This document shows, piece by piece, positions 18,811-29,376 of a stretch of 64,000 nt of DNA (its first letter is position 1; each line of letters opens with the position of its first letter). The position numbers and the translations under genes are program-made. The notes beneath the pieces were generated by a model. It saw only the letters and a program-made list of their open reading frames with translations, did no database searches and was not told where the DNA came from. The DNA is from Janthinobacterium sp. (lineage in GTDB: Bacteria > Pseudomonadota > Gammaproteobacteria > Burkholderiales > Chitinibacteraceae). The stretch spans positions 86,197 through 150,196 of the forward strand of contig JANYCY010000046.1 in assembly GCA_025360045.1 (NCBI GenBank), read 5' to 3'.

Positions 18811-19194
18811 TTACTGAGTAATAGGCTCCACCCATTGTGCTCGATTGCTCGGCGCTGAATAGGGCATAGGCCAGTATTCAATTAAGTGGCTTATTTTTCC
18901 ATTCACAATCGTAAAAAATGAAATCGCCGTGGCTTCTTGAACGCCATCACTAATAAATACTTCCGTAACGGCGTCTTGTTCGCTGGCAACGAGGCGTTTT
19001 ATAGTGAAGGTCCAAGGGCCATGCGCAGGATACTCACTATTCATCATCGCAAAATGGCTTGCGCCTCGAATTCTCTCATTAGATTGTGGCCACTCAAGTA
19101 TAAAATCCTCTGCGAGTACGGCGCTTACAGAATGAAAGTCATTGGATGACATTAATTGCCAAAATTGCGAAACTAGGGCTTGTGTCGTGGTCAC
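18811..19194 (-). CDS. SnoaL-like (NTF2-fold) protein
   Basis: The 127-residue product matches the SnoaL-like polyketide-cyclase/NTF2 fold: helix VSQFWQLMSSNDF, then LAEDFILEWPQSNERIRG, a long curved sheet and the final HLIEYWPMP. Many such proteins are uncharacterised enzymes or binding proteins, and no active-site assignment is safe. It lies with other small single-domain genes (VOC, cupin, GyrI-like), a neighbourhood of independent accessory genes rather than a pathway. Confidence 0.8.
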   Translation of the reverse strand: MTTTQALVSQFWQLMSSNDFHSVSAVLAEDFILEWPQSNERIRGASHFAMMNSEYPAHGPWTFTIKRLVASEQDAVTEVFISDGVQEATAISFFTIVNGKISHLIEYWPMPYSAPSNRAQWVEPITQ

Positions 19195-19220
19195 TTTGGG
19201 TCGATAAATTAGAAAAATAT

Positions 19221-19697
19221 TTAATATTTTTTAACAATTGAAATCCAGATTTCAATCTCACCTACGCCCGCATCCCAGTCAAAAGACGCAGCATAAATTT
19301 CAAAATCTGGCTTGTGTGCGGATTGATAATCAGAGCTGGGTAGCCATTCATTGCAAACCCTCCCCCATGTCGCGCCTAAATGAGCAACAGGGCCGCTATG
19401 CTTGAAAACCGCATATTGCTGGCTGGCAATGCGCATACGCCCCATGTCGGCCGGTAAATCTTGTAAGGACGCCACTTCAACACTGCACATATATTCAAAA
19501 CCATGTGCTGGATCATGCCCACACATTACGCCATAAACATTTGAGCCTTGCTGGCTAGCTAGCGGTAAAAGTAAGTGAAACTGCCGCCATTGTTCAGCTT
19601 GGCTTAGAATTGATTCAGCAAAGCCATGTTGCTGTCTTAAGCCACCCAGTAGCACGGGGTGGCCCTGTTCAAATCGAATGGGCTTAAGTGGCGGCAA
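19221..19697 (-). CDS. GyrI-like small-molecule-binding / effector-binding protein
   Basis: The 158-residue protein has the GyrI/AraC effector-binding fold with LGGLRQQHGF at the start of the domain, the central QQYAVFKHSGPVAHLGATW motif (the usual x-Y-A-V-F-x-H-x-G) and EIWISI at the end. Stand-alone members bind small cationic compounds or act on gyrase-inhibitor-like peptides. I chose TTG at 19695-19697 because AGGAAG lies seven bases upstream and this gives the normal family length; an upstream ATG would overlap the cupin gene. It follows the cupin gene by 22 bp, so the two may be co-transcribed. Confidence 0.78.
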   Translation of the reverse strand: MPPLKPIRFEQGHPVLLGGLRQQHGFAESILSQAEQWRQFHLLLPLASQQGSNVYGVMCGHDPAHGFEYMCSVEVASLQDLPADMGRMRIASQQYAVFKHSGPVAHLGATWGRVCNEWLPSSDYQSAHKPDFEIYAASFDWDAGVGEIEIWISIVKKY

Positions 19698-19719
19698 TTT
19701 ATTTCTTCCTGATGGAAAA

Positions 19720-20085
19720 TTAGTTGTTTGTGTTTCTAATGGGTTTGAATATTTTATCGTCAATAGAGGCGGAACGAACCACAAAATATTTTGTTGGCGT
19801 GCTTACTGCGACAAGTTGGTGAAAGACGCCTGCAGGGATGCAGAGAAAATCACCCGCCACAACATCGCAAAGTTTGCCTGCAACATCGATGGTCATTGCA
19901 CCTTCTAAAACAATATAAACCTCGTCGCTTTTCGTATGAGCATGAGCGCAATCATCAGCCCATGCTTGATCTGTGTTGTTGAATATGATTTGTAGTTTGT
20001 CTGTTTGAAAGCCAAGCTCGTCTGGCGGGGAGCGGCCACACAGCAATGCCCAGTGATCGGGGAGTGATCTAAGGTGTGCAAGCAT
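19720..20085 (-). CDS. Cupin domain protein
   Basis: The 121-residue protein is a single cupin barrel. Motif 1 is present as AHAHTKSDEVYIVLEG (two His and a Glu for metal binding) and motif 2 as GDFLCIPAGVFHQL with the final His. The N-terminal HWALLCGRSPPDELGFQ resembles ectoine-synthase-unrelated small cupins annotated only by domain. The reaction, if any, is unknown. The GyrI-like gene lies immediately downstream. Confidence 0.82.
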   Translation of the reverse strand: MLAHLRSLPDHWALLCGRSPPDELGFQTDKLQIIFNNTDQAWADDCAHAHTKSDEVYIVLEGAMTIDVAGKLCDVVAGDFLCIPAGVFHQLVAVSTPTKYFVVRSASIDDKIFKPIRNTNN

Positions 20086-20112
20086 GAATAATGTCCTTGT
20101 CCCTTTACTGTT

Positions 20113-20442
20113 TTATGAAAACCATTGCTGTAATTTTTGCGCCGCCTGCTCTTTAATTTCTGCCGTGATATACATCGACACCATGCCAATTGCGGCGGCG
20201 AGTGCGCCTAAATCATCGCTGTAGCCTGCGACGGGAATCACATCTGGTATGGCATCTAGGGGCAAAATAAAATAGGCGAGTGCGCCAAAAATAATGGTTT
20301 TGGCCCATGTGGGTGTTTCAGGGCGCTGGGCAGCGTAATATAGCCAAAGCGCTTTTTCTATGACTTCTTTGCCTGCTTTTAAGGCGAATTTTTTGATTTT
20401 TTGCCAGAAGTCATCGTCAGAATAGTTGTCTGCTGTGCTCAT
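20113..20442 (-). CDS. YkvA family (DUF1232) membrane protein
   Basis: The 109-residue protein carries the DUF1232 core: AKTIIFGALAYFILPLDAIPDVIPVAGYSDDLGAL, where ILPLDxIPD is the family signature, with a hydrophobic segment before it. It is probably membrane-associated and of unknown role. ATG at 20440-20442 starts within the last codons of the patatin gene (26-bp overlap), so co-translation is likely; a longer in-frame start would lie entirely inside the patatin gene. Confidence 0.85.
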   Translation of the reverse strand: MSTADNYSDDDFWQKIKKFALKAGKEVIEKALWLYYAAQRPETPTWAKTIIFGALAYFILPLDAIPDVIPVAGYSDDLGALAAAIGMVSMYITAEIKEQAAQKLQQWFS

Positions 20443-21649
20443 GATGTTGGCCTGTAAGTGGTGTAAGAGTGTAGCTTTGCCATTTTTTAATTGCATCGGT
20501 AAAACGAGTAAAACCGATTTCGCAAATAAAATCTTTGCCAGAGCGAATGGCTTGATTATGAGCCTTGTCCTGCATCCATAGTTCGCAAAAATGCACAATT
20601 AAATCAATATCGGTCTGTGCAACAACGGCCATATCTAGATTGATAAGTCGCTTAAATTGCACCTCGTCAAAGCCATTTGGAAGCGTCCACCCATCCTCAC
20701 TATTGCCATTAGCTTGAATTAAAGGATTTAATCGAACGAGGCCAGAATCAATAATGGGGCATTCATCTATCGTTAATGGCAAACGCCCGCCGATTAATAA
20801 ATGCGCTAAAAAAGTGTGTGAATCAGGCGGGTCGGCCAAAATAGTCGCGGCTACTTTTTTAATATCGTTTTGAATGGAGGATGTTTGCTGGTTTTTAAAT
20901 AGCAAGCTTGATTCATTGTGTTTCCGAGTATTTAAAAGCGGCAGCATGGCACTGCCCGTGCCGATGCTTAAAATGGCAATTTGATCTTTTTTCCAGTTTG
21001 CTGCAATGGCTTCTGTTGCAGCAGCTAATACGGGGTTGTTATAACCTGTTAAGCCACCATCCCAGTATTGCCCACCTGCAATTTGCGCCGGTTGATCAAA
21101 AAACTGAATCGGTGCATTGCTGGATGCATGAACGGCATCGACCAGCGATATATCGGCATAGGGCGAGGTGATTGCGCCCGCAAGGCTTGGCCAAGAGCGA
21201 AAGAATTTGGCGCGATCTCTATCATAATCGTAGCTAACAAATACAAATAAAATAGGCTGATTGTTTTTGCCAAGAATTTGAATATCACGCATAGGTTTAG
21301 CGCCGTAGCGCTTAAATACGGCAATTAATGCCTGATATTTTTGTGCGGTAGAGAATCGTGGCAAGGGCAAAAATAGACCCAAAGGATTTAATTTTGCATA
21401 CCAAGGTAATTCGCTGAATATTGCTCGCCGTTGTGGCTCGCTGGTAAAGAGGGCCAGTATCTCTGCCAGCGTAAAATCTTCAATTAACGCCGCAGCCACA
21501 ATACTGCCGCCCGAATTAGCCGCGACTAAATCGAAATGTCTTAAAACAGCATGCCCACGAGCCTCTGCGCCATAAAGTTTAATCAGCGTTTTAACTTGAA
21601 TGAGCGCCCAAGCACCCCCGCCATCTAAAGATAAAATATGGTATTTCAT
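20417..21649 (-). CDS. Patatin-like phospholipase
   Basis: The 410-residue protein begins directly with the patatin fold: LSLDGGGAWAL (DGGG at residues 9-12, the oxyanion hole), the nucleophile Ser46 in AANSGGS, and the catalytic Asp197 in YWDGGLTGYNNP. It would hydrolyse acyl esters of lipids. Two motifs depart from the textbook forms: DGGGxRG reads DGGGAWA, and GxSxG reads ANSGG with Ala in the first Gly position. No signal peptide is seen. It overlaps the ykvA-like gene. No nucleotidyl cyclase gene is nearby, so there is no reason to call it a CBASS effector. Confidence 0.85.
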   Translation of the reverse strand: MKYHILSLDGGGAWALIQVKTLIKLYGAEARGHAVLRHFDLVAANSGGSIVAAALIEDFTLAEILALFTSEPQRRAIFSELPWYAKLNPLGLFLPLPRFSTAQKYQALIAVFKRYGAKPMRDIQILGKNNQPILFVFVSYDYDRDRAKFFRSWPSLAGAITSPYADISLVDAVHASSNAPIQFFDQPAQIAGGQYWDGGLTGYNNPVLAAATEAIAANWKKDQIAILSIGTGSAMLPLLNTRKHNESSLLFKNQQTSSIQNDIKKVAATILADPPDSHTFLAHLLIGGRLPLTIDECPIIDSGLVRLNPLIQANGNSEDGWTLPNGFDEVQFKRLINLDMAVVAQTDIDLIVHFCELWMQDKAHNQAIRSGKDFICEIGFTRFTDAIKKWQSYTLTPLTGQHHEHSRQLF

Positions 21650-21679
21650 GGTAAGTAGAATTCCAGATGGTTATCGTTT

Positions 21680-22069
21680 TTATTGGCGCCGCCAGCGAGA
21701 CTGTTTCTGCGGGGCCTTTGCTGATTTCTGTTTACGCCTCGGCCAATCACAGCCATTGCAGCCGCTTAGGCAATCACACGCATCGCTAAAACTGATGTTT
21801 CCGGGAAGGTCGCAATCACAATCCCCTCTTTGAGTGATGGGTGGGCGGCGCTGCAAAGGCGTGTGCTGGCGATAAATCTGCCCGCAGCGAATCATGCGCT
21901 GTCTGAGTATAACGATTCCTGTCAATACACCATGCCTGCGAATGGCACGAAAGCCCAGCGTGGAGCAGCTGGCTCTGCCAGTGTGAAAATGATAGGCGCA
22001 GCAAAAACCTTTATAGGGGGAAATATATTTTTTATAAAATCGAATGAATAGCAGCAGAATATAGCGCAA
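21680..22069 (-). CDS. YidD-family membrane protein insertion efficiency factor, long form
   Basis: The 129-residue product starts with the YidD pattern LLFIRFYKKYISPYKGFCCAYHFHTGRASCS and GFRAIRRHG, giving a short amphipathic, Cys-containing membrane-associated protein. Canonical YidD is about 70-85 residues and lies between rnpA and yidC; this one is elsewhere and has a C-terminal extension rich in Cys, Asp and basic residues (CDCDLPGN, CDCLSGCNGCDW). This longer paralogue type exists in other betaproteobacteria. The Cys-rich tail could bind metal, which is inference. It is followed 30 bp later by the patatin gene. Confidence 0.75.
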   Translation of the reverse strand: MRYILLLFIRFYKKYISPYKGFCCAYHFHTGRASCSTLGFRAIRRHGVLTGIVILRQRMIRCGQIYRQHTPLQRRPPITQRGDCDCDLPGNISFSDACDCLSGCNGCDWPRRKQKSAKAPQKQSRWRRQ

Positions 22070-22125
22070 GGCAAAATAACCTTTAATAGCATGACTAATG
22101 TGTTGAATACCAGGCTTGGGTGCGT

Positions 22126-22485
22126 TTATCTTTCAATGCTGTTTTGATGTGCTGCCCGCAAATACACATTTAAATATTTTGCTTCGATATCGCCCACTTC
22201 TTGGGTTTTGATATGGCGGCGGATTTTCCCTTTGCCTTCCAACACTTGATAGGGGTCTTGCAGATCGCAGCCTCGGCTAAATTCAAGGCTAATATGATGG
22301 GCATAAGCAAATACGCCACAAAACGGAGCGGTATCCGCAAAAATTAATCCGCCATACATGACGCGTTCATTGGCATAGGGAATAAGAGAGTAAATAAGCG
22401 CCCGAATGGATTGCACTATCGTGTGCAGTTCAGGGTTGTTTAGGCAAATATCGCGGAGTAGCTGCTCTATTTTTTCATTGCCCAT
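22126..22485 (-). CDS. DUF1801 family protein
   Basis: The 119-residue protein has the DUF1801 (YdhG-like) features: an N-terminal helix pair, IYSLIPYANERVMYGGLIFA, FCGVFAYAHHISLEFSRG, then a Lys/Arg-rich HIKTQEVGDI segment. The family is widespread and uncharacterised. It has a regular ATG start and is separated by 56 bp from the yidD-like gene. Confidence 0.75.
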   Translation of the reverse strand: MGNEKIEQLLRDICLNNPELHTIVQSIRALIYSLIPYANERVMYGGLIFADTAPFCGVFAYAHHISLEFSRGCDLQDPYQVLEGKGKIRRHIKTQEVGDIEAKYLNVYLRAAHQNSIER

Positions 22486-22714
22486 GTTGGTCTGCCTTAT
22501 ACGTATAGAAAAGGTGAGCTTCTGTGCTTGCTTACGACTTTGAACAGACCCTTATTACAGAGTTGATGTTGCCATGTCAAATTGCTTTCATCAAGATTAA
22601 TTTAATAAGGGAAAGTAGTCAGAGTTCGCTTTTACTTTGCCTGCAATAATGTAATTCTGAAATCGTATCTATCGCGTTTATAATTCCGATATGGCTTATT
22701 TAAAAGAGAACAAC

Positions 22715-23056
22715 ATGAGCAATGAACTAAAAATTGAAGATATACAACTGGGTGAGGGTAAAGAAGCGGTGAGAGGCGCTTTAATTACCACCCAATACCG
22801 TGGTTTTTTGGAAGATGGTACGCAATTTGATTCTTCCTATGATCGCGGTGCGCCATTTAAGTGCGTAATTGGCACGGGGCGAGTGATTAAGGGCTGGGAT
22901 CAGGGTTTGATGGGGATGAAGGTGGGCGGCAAGCGTAAGCTTTGGGTGCCTGCGCATCTGGCCTATGGCGAGCGGCAAGTCGGTGAGCATATCAAACCGA
23001 ACTCTAATTTGATTTTTGAATTGGAATTACTAGAAGTGCTGACCCGTGATGAGTAG
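22715..23056 (+). CDS. FKBP-type peptidyl-prolyl cis-trans isomerase
   Basis: The 113-residue cytoplasmic protein is a minimal FKBP domain: TTQYRGFLEDGTQFDSSYDRGAPFKCVIGTGRVIKGWDQGLMGMKVGGKR, AHLAYGERQVGEHIKPNSNLIFELELLEV. The usual FKBP pocket residues (Y, F, D, I, W, Y, F) are present. No signal peptide. ATG 22715 is preferred to an in-frame ATG at 22691 because AAAGAG lies ahead of it and the upstream residues are not conserved. It probably assists folding as in other small FKBPs. Confidence 0.92.
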   Translation: MSNELKIEDIQLGEGKEAVRGALITTQYRGFLEDGTQFDSSYDRGAPFKCVIGTGRVIKGWDQGLMGMKVGGKRKLWVPAHLAYGERQVGEHIKPNSNLIFELELLEVLTRDE

Positions 23057-23131
23057 CGCAATTTTAAAAGGACGCCTACATAAGGAGGCTTGCATTGTTA
23101 GCCATCCAGCCAGCTTAAGCGAAATGTGATT

Positions 23132-23192
23132 CGTAGGGCGGGCGCAAGCTGCGAGCAATGCTGGAAAATACCCAGATTGCACCCGCCCTACG
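23132..23192. repeat. Dispersed GTAGGGCGGGTGCAA repeat, copy C
   Basis: GTAGGGCGGGCGCAAGCTGC, then GAGCAATGCTGGAAAATACC and TTGCACCCGCCCTACG. Conserved flanks TTAAGCGAAATGTGATTC (left) and TGATTCAATGCTTG (right) are shared with copies B and F. Confidence 0.85.
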
Positions 23193-23247
23193 CTGATTCA
23201 ATGCTTGTGGTGGCTAAGTCAACAGGAAAACTCAACCTAGCAGGCTG

Positions 23248-23601
23248 CTAGTCTTGCAAGGATTTACCGTCATAGTGATGTACAGGGATAGCGGCAAGAT
23301 CGATTTCTTCTAGGCAGCGCAAATTAACAGCCACCACACGATTGCCCTTAGGGTCTGTGCCTTCGCCATAGGGGTGAATGCCGCAGTTTGGGCAAAAATG
23401 GTGTTTGATAAGATGCTTGTTAAAAGTGTAAGTGCTGGCGGCTTTCTCTGATGTGAGTAGGGTAAATTTCTCGCCGGGCACAAACCACAATAAAGAGCCT
23501 TTGCGCGAGCAGATCGAGCAATTGCAAGCAAGCGCGCTGCCAATTTCACCTTCCGCACTAAACGCAAGCTGACCACAGTGACAACTGCCTTTATAAATCA
23601 T
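23248..23601 (-). CDS. GFA family (Gfa-like, Mss4 fold) protein
   Basis: The 117-residue protein has the zinc-binding pattern of the glutathione-dependent formaldehyde-activating (GFA) family: GSCHCGQ, CNCSIC and the later FCPNCGIHPY. Most members, including short ones like this, are not proven to act on formaldehyde. A paralogue with the same layout lies at 27912-28274. ATG 23601 has GGAGAAAT upstream. Confidence 0.85.
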   Translation of the reverse strand: MIYKGSCHCGQLAFSAEGEIGSALACNCSICSRKGSLLWFVPGEKFTLLTSEKAASTYTFNKHLIKHHFCPNCGIHPYGEGTDPKGNRVVAVNLRCLEEIDLAAIPVHHYDGKSLQD

Positions 23602-23739
23602 GAGATTTCTCCTTAAAGTGTTTGGGTCTTACATTGGGGCGGGGAATAAACTCAAAATGGTTTTTGCCCTGCAAAAAGTAAATCTTGTATAGCATTACTC
23701 GCGAATTTCACCCACCTATTCAATCAAAGCACCCCAAGC

Positions 23740-24807
23740 TTACTCCATTAACGCTACCGATTTAATCTGTGCCCACACCTGCAAGCCGGGGCGGATATCG
23801 AGGGCTGCGGCCGATTTTTTGGTGAGCCTTGCCAAAATCATCGCATCCCCGACTTGCACTCTGACTAGCACTAGGCCGGGGTGCTCGTCGTCGCTTAGGG
23901 CATCGACGCGGCCTTGCAAGATATTCTGGATGCTGCTTTTGCTCGGCAGCTCAATCGCTAGGCTGACATCTCTGGCGAGTACGCGTACTCGCAGCTTTCG
24001 GCCTATCGGCAGGTCCTGATCTCTTGCCCACAGGCTGCCACCCGAAAAACTCACTCTGGCTAAGTGCCATTCTGGATCAAGTTCGGTCACGCTGACATCT
24101 AAAATTGCACCGGCGTCTTCACCCAAATAAATGGGTAAGTCGAGGCGGGTGAGCGTTTCGGCCAGCGGGCCGCTTGCCAGTACACGGCCGTTTTCCATTA
24201 CCACTAAATGATCGGCCAGCCTAGCCACTTCATCGGGTGAGTGGCTGATATACAGCACAGGAATGTTCAGCGCTTCGTGCAAGCGTTCTAGGTAGGGGAG
24301 GATTTCTTGCTTACGTTTTACATCAAGCGCAGCCAGTGGCTCGTCCATTAGTAAAATATTTGGGCTAAGCGCAAGGGCGCGTGCAATGCCAACTCGGCTG
24401 CGCTCGCCGCCAGAGAGCCGTTCGGGTTTGCGCTCCAGTAGATGAGCAATGCCAAGTAGCTCGATGGCCTGCTCTAAGTTGACTTGCTGCTTGGCAGGAA
24501 TGCGCTTTAGCCCGTAGCGCAGATTGCCCAACACGCTGAGGTGCGCAAATAAGCTGGCCTCCTGAAACACATAACCCAGAGCGCGTTTGTGCGTGGCTAA
24601 AAAACGGTGCTCGTTTTGCCAGATTTCGCCATTGATGACGAGCTGGCCTGTGGCACGCTCCAGCCCTGCAATGCAGCGTAGCAAGGTGGTTTTGCCCGAG
24701 CCAGAAGATCCGAATAAGGCGGTGATGCCATGACTTGGCAAATCTAAATCGACATCGAGCTTAAAGTTTGGCCAATCCAACTTAAGGGATACTTGAATGC
24801 CTGTCAT
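23740..24807 (-). CDS. modC: Molybdate ABC transporter, ATP-binding protein
   Basis: ModC powers molybdate import through ModB. The 355-residue protein has an ABC ATPase domain with Walker [10 protein letters not shown] (about residues 33-41), the Q-loop, signature [15 protein letters not shown], Walker [12 protein letters not shown] and a switch His in [10 protein letters not shown]-terminal TOBE/MOP domain (about 285-355) is expected to bind molybdate or tungstate and sense supply. Its start overlaps the end of modB by four bases. No ModE-type site was recognised upstream of modA. Confidence 0.94.
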   Translation of the reverse strand: MTGIQVSLKLDWPNFKLDVDLDLPSHGITALFGSSGSGKTTLLRCIAGLERATGQLVINGEIWQNEHRFLATHKRALGYVFQEASLFAHLSVLGNLRYGLKRIPAKQQVNLEQAIELLGIAHLLERKPERLSGGERSRVGIARALALSPNILLMDEPLAALDVKRKQEILPYLERLHEALNIPVLYISHSPDEVARLADHLVVMENGRVLASGPLAETLTRLDLPIYLGEDAGAILDVSVTELDPEWHLARVSFSGGSLWARDQDLPIGRKLRVRVLARDVSLAIELPSKSSIQNILQGRVDALSDDEHPGLVLVRVQVGDAMILARLTKKSAAALDIRPGLQVWAQIKSVALME

Positions 24808-25481
24808 TTCACGCCTCTACTCGGTCGCCAGAGATACATCGCCAGTAACACAATAAAGGAGAATGCCAGCATGACGGCGGATAGCCGGTGCGCTTGCAGA
24901 TAATCCATTGCTTCAACATGATCATAAATCTGCACCGAAACCACGCGGCTGACGCCAGGGATATTGCCGCCTATCATCAGTACGACGCCAAATTCACCCA
25001 CGGTATGGGCAAAGGTCAAAATGCCTGCGGTCATAAAGCCGGGCAGGGATAAGGGGACGGCAACGGTAAAGAAAGCATCGAGAGGGGATGCGCGTAAGGT
25101 GGCGGCCACTTCCATCGGACGTTCTCCTACGGCTTCAAACGCGGTTTGCAAGGGCTGCACCATAAAGGGGAGGGAATAAAACACCGAAGCAATCACCAGT
25201 CCCCAAAACGTAAACGGCAGCAGCCCAAGGCCCAGTGATTGAGTGAGTTGCCCAATCGGCCCTTGCGGACCCATCGCCAGCAGTAGATAAAAGCCCAGTA
25301 CCGACGGAGGCAAAACCAGCGGTAGCGCCACGACGGCGGCCACTGGTCCTTTCCACCATTTATTGCTGCGTGCCAACCACCACGCAATCGGCGTGCCGAT
25401 GATCAGCAAAATCAAGGTCACCATACTCGCCAGCCTTAGCGTTAGCCAAATGGCTTGCAAATCACTCTCAGCTAAAAGCAT
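24804..25481 (-). CDS. modB: Molybdate ABC transporter, permease
   Basis: The 225-residue inner-membrane permease has about five hydrophobic segments and the EAA loop ([27 protein letters not shown]) that docks to ModC. The N-terminal [22 protein letters not shown] and the [18 protein letters not shown] segment are typical of ModB. It overlaps modC by ATGA-type coupling. The gap to modA (71 bp) carries half of a dispersed repeat. Confidence 0.94.
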   Translation of the reverse strand: MLLAESDLQAIWLTLRLASMVTLILLIIGTPIAWWLARSNKWWKGPVAAVVALPLVLPPSVLGFYLLLAMGPQGPIGQLTQSLGLGLLPFTFWGLVIASVFYSLPFMVQPLQTAFEAVGERPMEVAATLRASPLDAFFTVAVPLSLPGFMTAGILTFAHTVGEFGVVLMIGGNIPGVSRVVSVQIYDHVEAMDYLQAHRLSAVMLAFSFIVLLAMYLWRPSRGVK

Positions 25482-25512
25482 TCATCTTTTCTCGATCGAC
25501 TTAGGGATGGTT

Positions 25513-27246
<1,734 letters not shown>

Positions 27247-27320
27247 GGGGAGGGCGTTGTTTGTAATAGGTTAAGGGGGAGCTAGGTGTAAAGCAAAGGC
27301 CGATATGGCCTTCATCTATT

Positions 27321-27881
27321 TTATAGAACGCGCGTTTTCCATTCGCTGACTAACAGTCCATACAGCGCCGTATCGGATACCACACCATCTACAATCCAGC
27401 GTTCACGTAAATAGCCTTCGCGGCTAAAGCCAAGGCGCTCTAGGCTTTTGGCAGAAGCTAGGTTTCTAGGGTCAATATCGGCCTCTACGCGGTTTAATTT
27501 TAATTCTGAAAAACAAAAATCAAGTAGGGCGCTCAGGGACTCATGCATATAGCCTTTTCCCCAAGCGGAGGAAGCCATGCCATAGCCCATTTCAGCACGG
27601 CGGCATTGCTCGTTTAAATCAAAAAGCGAGGCTGTTCCTATTAATACATGGTCTTCCACTCGCTCAATACCTAGGCGAATATATGTCCCTTCCACCATTG
27701 CTTTTAAATCACGGGCAATCAGCTCGTGGGCAATGTCAATAGAATCCCATGCTGGGGTGCTCCAATATTGCATGACTTTTTCATCGCCAAAAATAGCCAG
27801 CAAGGCAGGTGCATCTGATTCTTGTAGCGGGCGAAGTAATAAACGATTTGTTTGTATATTAACTTGGTCAAAAGCCATCAT
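27321..27881 (-). CDS. GNAT acetyltransferase, RimJ/RimL-like
   Basis: The 186-residue protein has the GNAT fold typical of the ribosomal-protein N-acetyltransferase group: TNRLLLRPLQESDAPALLAIF at the N-terminus, GTASLFDLNEQCRRAEMGYGM, the acetyl-CoA loop SSAWGKGYMHE, and NLASAKSLERLGFSREG. Such proteins acetylate protein N-termini, antibiotics or metabolites; which one cannot be told. Two ATG codons in tandem open the gene. Confidence 0.85.
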   Translation of the reverse strand: MMAFDQVNIQTNRLLLRPLQESDAPALLAIFGDEKVMQYWSTPAWDSIDIAHELIARDLKAMVEGTYIRLGIERVEDHVLIGTASLFDLNEQCRRAEMGYGMASSAWGKGYMHESLSALLDFCFSELKLNRVEADIDPRNLASAKSLERLGFSREGYLRERWIVDGVVSDTALYGLLVSEWKTRVL

Positions 27882-27911
27882 ACGGGGATTCCTTTGATGT
27901 CATGTGTGTTG

Positions 27912-28274
27912 TTATGCCATTGCTGCACCAATAGCTTGCCTGATTGGAATCCCTTCGGCATTAAAATCAGCCAAACAAAATACATTGATTCCAAAGTAAT
28001 CAGGCGTAATACGTTTGCGGTGAAAAGGGTAAATCCCGCAGACCTTGCAGAAGAAATGATGGGCCGTTTGGGTGTGAAATTGATATTCACTTAAAGACTC
28101 TTTCCCTGCTAATAGCTTGAATGCTGTTTCATGCACTTTAACCATGAGTGCATTTTTGCGATAGCAAATTGAGCAATCACAGCGGGTAAGTTCTGGAAAA
28201 TCCGTTTCAATCTCAAATTGAATGGCACCGCAATGACAGCTGCCTTGGTATTTTTTAAATGGACGACTGCTCAT
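27912..28274 (-). CDS. GFA family (Mss4 fold) protein, second copy type
   Basis: The 120-residue protein repeats the GFA zinc pattern (GSCHCGA, CDCSIC, FFCKVCGIYPF). It is related to, but well diverged from, the 23248-23601 protein. The PYF-x-INVFCLADF region replaces the AVNLRCLEEID of the paralogue. No substrate assigned. It lies 30 bp ahead of the GNAT gene on the same strand, so they may be co-transcribed. Confidence 0.85.
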   Translation of the reverse strand: MSSRPFKKYQGSCHCGAIQFEIETDFPELTRCDCSICYRKNALMVKVHETAFKLLAGKESLSEYQFHTQTAHHFFCKVCGIYPFHRKRITPDYFGINVFCLADFNAEGIPIRQAIGAAMA

Positions 28275-28348
28275 CGTGCTTTAACTCCAAAGAGGGTGGT
28301 AATAAAAATTGCGGTGTAATTTTAGATACGTATTCGGAGCTTAAAACA

Positions 28349-28386
28349 AAAAAATAGCTTTGAACGAATTCAAAGCTATTTTATTT
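28349..28386 (-). terminator. Rho-independent terminator of trmJ
   Basis: On the minus strand AAATAGCTTTGAA, short loop, TTCAAAGCTATTT followed by TTTTTGTTTT. It stands 23 bp after the trmJ stop. Confidence 0.85.
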
Positions 28387-28408
28387 AAAAGTATCAAACA
28401 GGCTCCGC

Positions 28409-29179
28409 CTATTTGGGTGGTTTCTGCCATCTTTCAGTTGTTGTTGTCGCGCGTAACCAGCCACGCAAGATGTCAACTTCTTCCCGCTCTAAATTGGCAC
28501 GGGTAAACATGCGGCGCATTCTGGGCATGAGGCGTTTGGGGGCGTCGGGCTTAAGAAAACCAATTGTGGTCAGCGTTTCTTCCAGATGGGTAAAGAAATG
28601 TTCCAGTGCATCGTGTGTGGCGCTGTCGCGGCTTTCGGCAAGATAGGATACATCGTCAGCTAAAGTGGCAAAGATTTCGTAGGCGAATACTTGTACGGCT
28701 TGCGCCAGATTCAGGCTGGAGTAATCCGGATTAGTGGGGATGGTGGCCATGCGGTTACAAAGCAGCACTTCGTCGATGGTCAGCCCAGACATTTCCGTGC
28801 CAAACACCAGCGCAATATCGTGCCCCGCTTGAATAGTTTGGATGATTTCTGGCGCAAGCTGTCTTGGGGTTTGCAGCGGGTGGGCGAGTTCTCTGCGGCG
28901 TGCGGTCAGGGCAATTTGCAAAGTCGTGCCCGCTAAGGCTTCTTCCATGCTGCTGACGACGACAGCGGTATTAAGCACATCGCCGGCATTGCTGGCTAAG
29001 GCGGTGGCGGTGTCCGATGGGAATTCCTTAGGATTAATCAGGTAAAGCTTGTTGATTCCCATGGTTTTCATGGCGCGAGCGGTAGAGCCGATATTGCCAG
29101 GGTGGGAGGTATGAGACAGCACCACTCGAATACGGGAGAGGCATTCGGTAGAGGAATTGCTAGGAGTTTCTTGAGTCAT
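28409..29179 (-). CDS. trmJ: tRNA (cytidine/uridine-32-2'-O)-methyltransferase
   Basis: TrmJ methylates the 2'-hydroxyl of nucleotide 32 in tRNA anticodon loops with SAM. The 256-residue SPOUT enzyme has motif 1 VVLSHTSHPGNIGSTARAMKTMG (N and R conserved), LINPKEFP, motif 2 IALVFGTEMSGL and motif 3 IPTNPDYSSLNLAQAVQVFAYE, which form the knotted SAM site. The C-terminal helical part (about 165-250) is the TrmJ-type dimerisation extension. It diverges from suhB, the conserved neighbour in many betaproteobacteria. Confidence 0.94.
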   Translation of the reverse strand: MTQETPSNSSTECLSRIRVVLSHTSHPGNIGSTARAMKTMGINKLYLINPKEFPSDTATALASNAGDVLNTAVVVSSMEEALAGTTLQIALTARRRELAHPLQTPRQLAPEIIQTIQAGHDIALVFGTEMSGLTIDEVLLCNRMATIPTNPDYSSLNLAQAVQVFAYEIFATLADDVSYLAESRDSATHDALEHFFTHLEETLTTIGFLKPDAPKRLMPRMRRMFTRANLEREEVDILRGWLRATTTTERWQKPPK

Positions 29180-29376
29180 TTTGAGAACACTTGTTTATTC
29201 ATTTTGAGAGCACAGGTAGAATAGCGGCCAATCTTATCTCGGGTAGCCCTGATGTGGTCTTGGGATGCGATTTTGATTCGCATGAATATATACTGTGATT
29301 CATGATGTGTCGCGTTTTTTAAGCCCTTTTACGCTGCCCCGTTAGTCGATCTTTTACTTTTAATCAGGAATTCGCC

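Noticed and set aside
20417..21649. Patatin as a CBASS effector
   Set aside because: No CD-NTase, HORMA, TRIP13 or similar gene is near; neighbours are YkvA- and YidD-like genes.
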